Positions 6,852 to 10,258 of a stretch of 10,258 nucleotides of DNA are shown here, piece by piece. Position 1 is the stretch's first letter; every line of letters starts with the position of its first letter. The position numbers and the translations under genes were made by a program. The notes under the pieces were generated by a model. It was given only the letters and a program-made list of their open reading frames with translations, was not told the DNA's origin and made no database searches. This stretch comes from an uncultured Lachnospiraceae bacterium. GTDB lineage: Bacteria; Bacillota; Clostridia; Lachnospirales; Lachnospiraceae. The stretch spans positions 1 through 10,258 of the forward strand of contig CANRMO010000081.1 in the NCBI GenBank assembly GCA_947631755.1, read 5' to 3'.

Positions 6852-7598
6852 TTATGACACTTTTTCGTCTTCCACATCTTTGTCCCACGCCCCGAAATCG
6901 ACAAGAGCCGCCTGGAGATTTCCAAGATCTTTGGAATCATAATTGTATACATCCGGGTTCTCTGGAGATGGGGTAAGGATAATTGTGATTGTTTTCGGGT
7001 CTTTGTACTTTGGGCTCTCTAATTCTTCTTTGCAGTGGGCGATGACATAATCGATAAATTTTTCTGTCAGCTTTTCCTCATCGGCATCCTTGGGCTGTTT
7101 TTTTACCCATTTGTCGTAGTCTTTATTTGCGGCACTCAGCGCGTCTTTGAACACAGCGAGTTTTTGGACTTCGACGTTGACAGAGCAGCTGCCGTCCTCA
7201 TTTTCTGTCTGTTCCTTCACTTCGTATTTACAGTGATTAAAAATTTCTTTCAGCTCTTCCCGGAATTTTTCGGTCGCTGAGTCATTCAGTTCATAGGTGA
7301 GAAAAATGTCGATTACATTGTCGAGGAGATCGGGATAAGCAGATTCAACCTCGCTCACATTAAAGCCGCAGGCATTGGCATAACCCTGGAAATCTTGCTT
7401 GCACAAAAGATTTAAGTAGGACTGGACAAACAACTGTTGGTTGCTCATGTTGTTTACCGCACTCCCACTTGCTGTCCCGCTGGGGGCGGGCTCCGAAGGT
7501 TTTCCACAGCCGGATAGAATGGCTGATATACACAGAGTGAGTATCAGGATAAGGGAAAAGGATCGTATATTTCTGGATTTACTGTAAAAGGTATTCAT
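6852..7598 (-). CDS. Lipoprotein of unknown function
   Basis: This 248-residue protein is predicted to be exported and lipid-anchored. Residues 1-31 are a long signal peptide (charged NIRS segment, hydrophobic FSLILILTLCISAIL, lipobox LSGC with Cys31), followed by a Pro/Ser/Gly/Ala linker (about 33-50). The mature domain (52-248) begins with helices (MSNQQLFVQSYLNLLCKQDF), then a Cys-containing segment (YANACGFNVSEVE), a strand-rich part (GSCSVNVEVQKLAVF), and a Lys/Glu-rich helix ending in TITIILTPSPENPDVYNY. It loosely resembles the small uncharacterised lipoproteins common in Clostridia, but I cannot place it in a named family. The ATG is supported by AGGAG (7612-7608) 9 nt upstream. Its stop lies 3 nt from the stop of the convergent LysR gene. 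It has its own promoter and appears monocistronic. Confidence 0.85.
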   Translation of the reverse strand: MNTFYSKSRNIRSFSLILILTLCISAILSGCGKPSEPAPSGTASGSAVNNMSNQQLFVQSYLNLLCKQDFQGYANACGFNVSEVESAYPDLLDNVIDIFLTYELNDSATEKFREELKEIFNHCKYEVKEQTENEDGSCSVNVEVQKLAVFKDALSAANKDYDKWVKKQPKDADEEKLTEKFIDYVIAHCKEELESPKYKDPKTITIILTPSPENPDVYNYDSKDLGNLQAALVDFGAWDKDVEDEKVS

Positions 7599-7636
7599 AT
7601 TTAAAATCTCCTATTTTTTTGTTTTTTAATGACTTT

Positions 7637-7665
7637 AGTATATCCCATTCGGGGTGTTTTGTAAA
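7637..7665 (-). promoter_or_regulatory. Predicted sigma-A promoter of the 6852-7598 lipoprotein gene
   Basis: On the minus strand a -35 box TTTACA (7665-7660) and a -10 box TATACT (7642-7637) are separated by 17 nt, each one base off consensus. The leader is about 30 nt. The mobile-element remnant begins only 15 nt upstream of the -35 box, so any activator sites further upstream have been displaced or replaced. Confidence 0.7.
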
Positions 7666-7680
7666 ATAGTTTCTGAAAGA

Positions 7681-7696
7681 GAATTAATTTCGCTGT
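7681..7696 (+). repeat. Left terminal inverted repeat
   Basis: This is the left 16-bp end, perfectly complementary to 8091-8106. Its inner five bases (GCTGT, 7692-7696) are also the start of a second inverted repeat, GCTGTAAGCAT (7692-7702), whose partner is at 7887-7897. The overlap may reflect reused transposase-binding sequence. Confidence 0.75.
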
Positions 7697-7708
7697 AAGC
7701 ATTTTCAC

Positions 7709-7854
7709 CGAAGGCGGGGGCGCAGACAGTGCCGATTCGTACACGCTCCCGCTTGGAAAAAGGCGTAACGGTACATAAGGACGCAAAATACGCAGCCTAA
7801 GTACCGACGCCTTTTTAACAGTACTCATCCGGCACTGTTTGCGCCCCCACCTTC
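7709..7854. repeat. Long imperfect inverted repeat / strong stem-loop
   Basis: The outer arms 7710-7734 and 7830-7854 pair at 23 of 25 positions by Watson-Crick rules. As a plus-strand RNA one further position (7725/7839) is a G-U pair and one (7715/7849) a mismatch; on the minus strand these roles swap. An inner stem pairs 7757-7774 with 7801-7816 (16 bp with a 2-nt AA bulge at 7767-7768) around a 26-nt apical loop. Because the inner arms carry A5 and T5 at their bases, the inner hairpin is also a plausible bidirectional intrinsic terminator. A further 11-bp perfect inverted repeat (7692-7702 with 7887-7897) brackets the whole structure. There is no coding potential. It may be the core of a nested MITE, a structured RNA, or a transcription barrier. 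Confidence 0.75.
7757..7816. terminator. Possible bidirectional intrinsic terminator inside the element hairpin
   Basis: GGCGT(AA)CGGTAC (7762-7774) pairs with GTACCGACGCC (7801-7811), followed by T5 (7812-7816). On the opposite strand the same stem is followed by T5 formed by A 7757-7761. This is the layout of a two-way rho-independent terminator, though the 26-nt loop is large and the T runs are short. It would insulate the divergent units on either side. Confidence 0.4.
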
Positions 7855-7890
7855 TTCGATCCTGTTACCGCGTATTTAATTCTTCTATGC

Positions 7891-8091
7891 TTACAGCCTT
7901 GACAACCCTTCCGTGATCCCTGTTTCTATTTTCGCTTTCGCTAATGTCAAGCTTACCAGAAAGGTTATCGTTAAAAATATCTCCATTTTTTCAAGCCCGC
8001 GGACCGTATGCCTCTCAAACTTGTAATCCCGGTCTATTCTTTAGACGGCATCGGCTATCAGGTGAAGCCGGAACCCAAACCTGGTTTCCAA
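7891..8091 (-). pseudogene. Transposase remnant (DDE-type, IS1182-like), internally deleted
   Basis: The minus-strand frame reads LETRFGFRLHLIADAV, a stop (TAA, 8043-8041), then RIDRDYKFERHTVRGLEK, a hydrophobic stretch (MEIFLTITFLVSLTLAKAK), and ends GLSRL with TAA at 7893-7891. GFRLHLIADA resembles the segment around the second catalytic Asp of DDE transposases (consensus like GYKLHLIVDA.YELP). The second part resembles the C-terminal tail of IS1182-like transposases (VNSRxD..F.FE.HT.RGLKKM, hydrophobic helix, SLV end). In intact relatives these segments are separated by the stretch leading to the catalytic Glu, so an internal deletion joins them close to the in-frame stop. The N-terminal part is also missing. 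The reading comes from remembered family patterns, not a search; the transposase assignment is probable, the exact family less so. Confidence 0.6.
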
Positions 8092-8106
8092 CAGCGAAAT
8101 TAATTC
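8091..8106 (-). repeat. Right terminal inverted repeat
   Basis: ACAGCGAAATTAATTC is the perfect inverse complement of 7681-7696. It is followed at once by GAAAGA (8107-8112), the direct repeat also found at 7675-7680. It lies immediately upstream of the recognisable part of the transposase remnant on the minus strand. Confidence 0.75.
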
Positions 8107-8121
8107 GAAAGAGAGGGGGGA

Positions 8122-8150
8122 TTGCATTGCAACCTACCTGCATATATGAT
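8122..8150 (+). promoter_or_regulatory. Possible promoter of the LRR lipoprotein gene
   Basis: TTGCAT (8122-8127) and TATGAT (8145-8150) are separated by 17 nt. An alternative pair shifted by 5 nt (TTGCAA at 8127-8132, TAAGAT at 8150-8155) is also possible. Just downstream is an AT-rich near-palindrome, TAATAAAGTTTATTA (8158-8172). The leader to the ATG at 8260 would be about 100 nt; nothing else clear is seen in it. Confidence 0.45.
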
Positions 8151-8259
8151 AAGATAATAATAAAGTTTATTAAAAAATTCGCAGAACAATTCACATAAAT
8201 AAAAAAATGTGGGTGGGAGTTTTGCGTTTTTAGTATGTTATTTGAATAATGAGGTGGAT

Positions 8260-9486
8260 ATGAATAAACAAAAAATAATTTTTGCATGTTGTATGGCATT
8301 GCTCGTACTGAACCTGGCGGCCTGTGGCGCGGGGCGGACGGGTGGGAAAAAACGTTCAGCCACAGATAAAGAAATGATCACTTCGGCGGCGAATGAAACA
8401 GAATCTCCCGTCTGGGAAGAAGATGAGCTGTATTACCAGGAAGGAAAGCCAGAGATCCATAGAGAGGATAATATTGAGATAGATGGCCGGAATTACACAT
8501 ATGTGAAATATGCTGTCTATCCCAATCAGACAATTCGTTTGATCAGCTTGAAAACAAATGATGAAATAGTGTCCATTCCATCACAGATTCAGGGCATTCC
8601 GGTCGAGCGTATAGGTGGTGGGGGACTGAGCGGACTGGGAGATGAAAAAACGGCCTGGATGGATGGCAAAAAACAAAAAGTCAGGAAAATAGTAATTCAG
8701 GAAGGAGTAAAATGTATTCTTTCTGGGGCATTTAAAGAAGAGATATCCGCAGACGAAGTGGTTCTGCCGGAAAGTATCAGGAAAATAGGATCTGGGGCCT
8801 TTTCAGATACTAAATTAAAGAAAGTGGTGTTAAAATCCGAAGATGCAAAAATAGAGTTTTCTGCTTTTTCCGGGTCCACTTTGAAAGAAATAAAATTCCC
8901 TGATGGATATTGTGGTAAAATTGAGGAGAACTGTTTTGAGGGAACAGATCTGGAAAGGTTTGACTGGCCGGATTATTCTGGTTACAATGCGAAGGAAATG
9001 ATGGGATGGGGAATTTTTAAGGGCTGTGATAAGCTCAAAGAAATCACTTTCCCAGAAGACCAGGAGCATATATATATTCCGGAGGATACATTTTACGGCT
9101 GCTGGTCATTAAAACGGCTTGAGTTCCCGGCCTCTGCCCGAAAAGTCACCTACCGGCAGAATTACTATGCAGATAATTATAAATGTGCCCCGGAAACGCT
9201 GATATTTAAGGGGGAAAATACAAAACTGGCGGGCTGCAGTGATAAATTGAGGATCGTGCATGAAAACGGAAAAGAGGAAAATTACAATGTGATCACTGCC
9301 GGGAAGATTGTGGCGCCAAAGGGTTCGGAGGCAATCCGCTATGCAAAGAAAGCGAAAAAAGTGAAAGCTATAGAGGAGTCACTTATATATGACCTGGAGC
9401 ATCCATATGACGAGCTGTCGGAGCTAAGTATTTACATGGATGACGAGTGGTCAGAATTTGCCCCCATGGAGTGCGAGGAGAGGTAA
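8260..9486 (+). CDS. BspA-like leucine-rich repeat lipoprotein
   Basis: This 408-residue protein is predicted to be a surface lipoprotein. The ATG at 8260 (GAGG at 8251-8254, 5 nt upstream) gives a clean signal peptide with lipobox LAAC and Cys22; an upstream in-frame start at 8209 lacks a ribosome site and would spoil the signal. After a low-complexity linker (23-65) comes a head region (IEIDGRNYTYVKYAVYPNQTIRLISLK). About 105-370 holds BspA/Treponema-type leucine-rich repeats: VRKIVIQEGVKCILSGAF, EVVLPESIRKIGSGAF, LKKVVLKSEDAKIEFSAF, LKEIKFPDGYCGKIEENCF, LKEITFPEDQ..IPEDTFYGC. The module ends with the usual cap (IVAPKGSEAIRYAKKAKKV, 350-368) and an acidic tail. Such repeats are commonly linked to adhesion or ligand binding. 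It is followed 59 nt later by a paralogue, probably in one operon. Ligand unknown. Confidence 0.9.
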   Translation: MNKQKIIFACCMALLVLNLAACGAGRTGGKKRSATDKEMITSAANETESPVWEEDELYYQEGKPEIHREDNIEIDGRNYTYVKYAVYPNQTIRLISLKTNDEIVSIPSQIQGIPVERIGGGGLSGLGDEKTAWMDGKKQKVRKIVIQEGVKCILSGAFKEEISADEVVLPESIRKIGSGAFSDTKLKKVVLKSEDAKIEFSAFSGSTLKEIKFPDGYCGKIEENCFEGTDLERFDWPDYSGYNAKEMMGWGIFKGCDKLKEITFPEDQEHIYIPEDTFYGCWSLKRLEFPASARKVTYRQNYYADNYKCAPETLIFKGENTKLAGCSDKLRIVHENGKEENYNVITAGKIVAPKGSEAIRYAKKAKKVKAIEESLIYDLEHPYDELSELSIYMDDEWSEFAPMECEER

Positions 9487-9545
9487 GGAACTGTCAGAAA
9501 ATATGCGGGAGTTTTGAATCGCGTACCATAGAGGAGGGATTTATA

Positions 9546-10258
9546 TTGAAGAAATGTGTATTGGCCGTTCTTTTGTTTTGCCTGTGCTTTGTCCCCGCTG
9601 TTAATGCGGGGGCAAAGGCAAAAAAGTCGGCCTGTGTTGTGAAGAAAAATGTCCGGATAGGGGGCAGGAACTACCGCTATATCAAATACTGTAAGATAAA
9701 AAAGAATAAAATCCGACTGATCTCTTTAAAGACGGATGAGGATATTCTGTATATCCCGGCGGTGGTCGACGGCATGAAAGTGGTCCGGATCCAGCCAAAA
9801 TATAAGGAGATACCGGGAATAGTAATAGGGGAGAGCTATGATAACCATGAGGGGAGGCTCTGCTGGCAGACCAGGGATAAGCAGAAACTGAAAAAGATTG
9901 TCATTGCAGAAGGCGTTAAGAGTATCCGCTGGAGTGCATTTGCGGGCGTCCGGGTGGACGAAGTTGTACTGCCTAAGAGCATGGACTATGTGGGGGCACA
10001 TGCTTTTGTGGATTCGAAAGTCAAACGGGTGGTAGTAAAAGGAAAAACTACCCAGTTTGCCAAAGTGGAGCCGGCTGGAGGGGAGACAGAGGTATGTGGT
10101 GTTTTTGCAGGCTCAGATCTTGAGAAAATAGAGTTTCCGAAAGGTTTTCATGGGATTATTTGCCATGAATGTTTTAAGGATACGAAATTAAAGACATTCC
10201 GGTGGCCAGAATATGGGAACCAGACAGAAAATGATATGGGATATAATGTGTTTGAGGG
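9546..10258 (+). CDS. BspA-like leucine-rich repeat protein, secreted paralogue (3' end outside window)
   Basis: The frame is open for 237 codons to the window edge. The start is TTG at 9546, chosen because AGGAGGG (9532-9538) lies 7 nt upstream and a signal peptide begins there (KKCVLAVLLFCLCFVPAVNAGAKA). It has no lipobox; a type I signal peptidase site near VNA or AKA is more likely, so unlike its neighbour it should be released or retained by other means. The mature part is clearly paralogous to the 8260-9486 product: RIGGRNYRYIKYCK..IRLISLKTDEDI against IDGRNYTYVKYAV..IRLISLKTNDEI, then matching repeats (KLKKIVIAEGVKSI, DEVVLPKSMDYVG, LEKIEFPKGFHG, LKTFRWPEYG). No promoter is evident in the 59-nt gap, so co-transcription with the upstream gene is likely. 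Confidence 0.87.
   Translation, partial: MKKCVLAVLLFCLCFVPAVNAGAKAKKSACVVKKNVRIGGRNYRYIKYCKIKKNKIRLISLKTDEDILYIPAVVDGMKVVRIQPKYKEIPGIVIGESYDNHEGRLCWQTRDKQKLKKIVIAEGVKSIRWSAFAGVRVDEVVLPKSMDYVGAHAFVDSKVKRVVVKGKTTQFAKVEPAGGETEVCGVFAGSDLEKIEFPKGFHGIICHECFKDTKLKTFRWPEYGNQTENDMGYNVFE

Larger units (their letters stand above)
7681..8106. mobile_element. MITE-like, internally deleted insertion sequence with terminal inverted repeats and target duplication
   Basis: GAATTAATTTCGCTGT at 7681-7696 is repeated in perfect inverse orientation at 8091-8106 (16 of 16 bases; the match stops exactly at both outer ends). The 6-mer GAAAGA directly abuts both outer edges (7675-7680 and 8107-8112), as expected for a target-site duplication. 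The 426-bp interval holds a broken transposase remnant on the minus strand (7891-8091) and a long hairpin (7709-7854), and no intact gene. It is therefore best read as a non-autonomous derivative of a DDE-transposase insertion sequence, mobile only if a full-length relative supplies transposase. It lies between two divergently transcribed lipoprotein genes. The boundary evidence is strong; the parent family is inferred from the remnant only. Confidence 0.72.

Noticed and set aside
7899..7927. Perfect TTGACA at 7899-7904 as an outward promoter inside the element
   Set aside because: No acceptable -10 box lies 16-18 nt downstream, and the hexamer falls within the transposase remnant.
7891..7986. 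31-residue hydrophobic small ORF (MEIFLTITFLVSLTLAKAK start) resembling a type I toxin peptide
   Set aside because: There is no ribosome site before its ATG, and the frame continues upstream as a transposase-like C-terminal tail, so it is better explained as part of the transposase remnant.
7944..8198. 84-codon plus-strand frame crossing the right end of the element
   Set aside because: It runs across the terminal repeat and target duplication, has no ribosome site and is low in coding-like character.
8015..8299. 94-codon minus-strand frame over the right end of the element
   Set aside because: It starts inside the leucine-rich repeat gene, lacks a ribosome site, and only its tail lies over the transposase remnant in a different frame from the recognisable part.

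Overview
The window looks like chromosomal DNA of a gut-type anaerobic Clostridia, most likely Lachnospiraceae. The reasons are moderate GC with AGGAGG-type ribosome sites, TTG starts behind strong Shine-Dalgarno sequences, short lipoproteins with Ser/Gly/Ala linkers, BspA-like leucine-rich repeat proteins, and a ferredoxin-dependent four-subunit 2-oxoacid oxidoreductase. The taxonomic call is inference only; no rRNA or marker gene is present.

Layout. 1-657 (+) is the 3' end of an unrecognised gene. 747-1421 (+) is a secreted, lipid-anchored cyclophilin with its own promoter. 1502-2605 (-) is a stand-alone HD-GYP cyclic-di-GMP phosphodiesterase, convergent with the cyclophilin and ended by a hairpin at 1447-1487. 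A divergent control region (2606-2880) with two near-consensus promoters and helically spaced ATGAAAA repeats separates it from a tight five-gene operon: porG, porD, porA, porB and a LysR-type regulator (2881-6848, +). The Por proteins form a cytoplasmic pyruvate- or 2-oxoacid:ferredoxin oxidoreductase. The regulator gene overlaps porB by ATGA, so it is probably made together with the enzyme and may control it. 6852-7598 (-) is an unknown lipoprotein whose stop lies 3 nt from that of the regulator.

The 661-nt gap at 7599-8259 is not empty. It holds the lipoprotein promoter, then a 426-bp element (7681-8106) with perfect 16-bp terminal inverted repeats directly flanked by a 6-bp direct repeat (GAAAGA). 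On its minus strand is an internally deleted transposase remnant: a GFRLHLIADA core segment joined to a C-terminal tail resembling RIDRDYKFERHTVRGLEK. The other half is a very strong imperfect hairpin of about 150 nt. The element looks like a non-autonomous, MITE-like derivative of an insertion sequence.

8260-9486 and 9546-10258 (both +) are tandem paralogous BspA-like leucine-rich repeat proteins. The first is a lipoprotein; the second has an ordinary signal peptide and runs off the window. I see no tRNA, rRNA, CRISPR or phage genes, and no clearly new multi-gene system. The most unusual items are the composite mobile-element remnant and the por operon carrying its own coupled regulator beside a divergent c-di-GMP phosphodiesterase gene.
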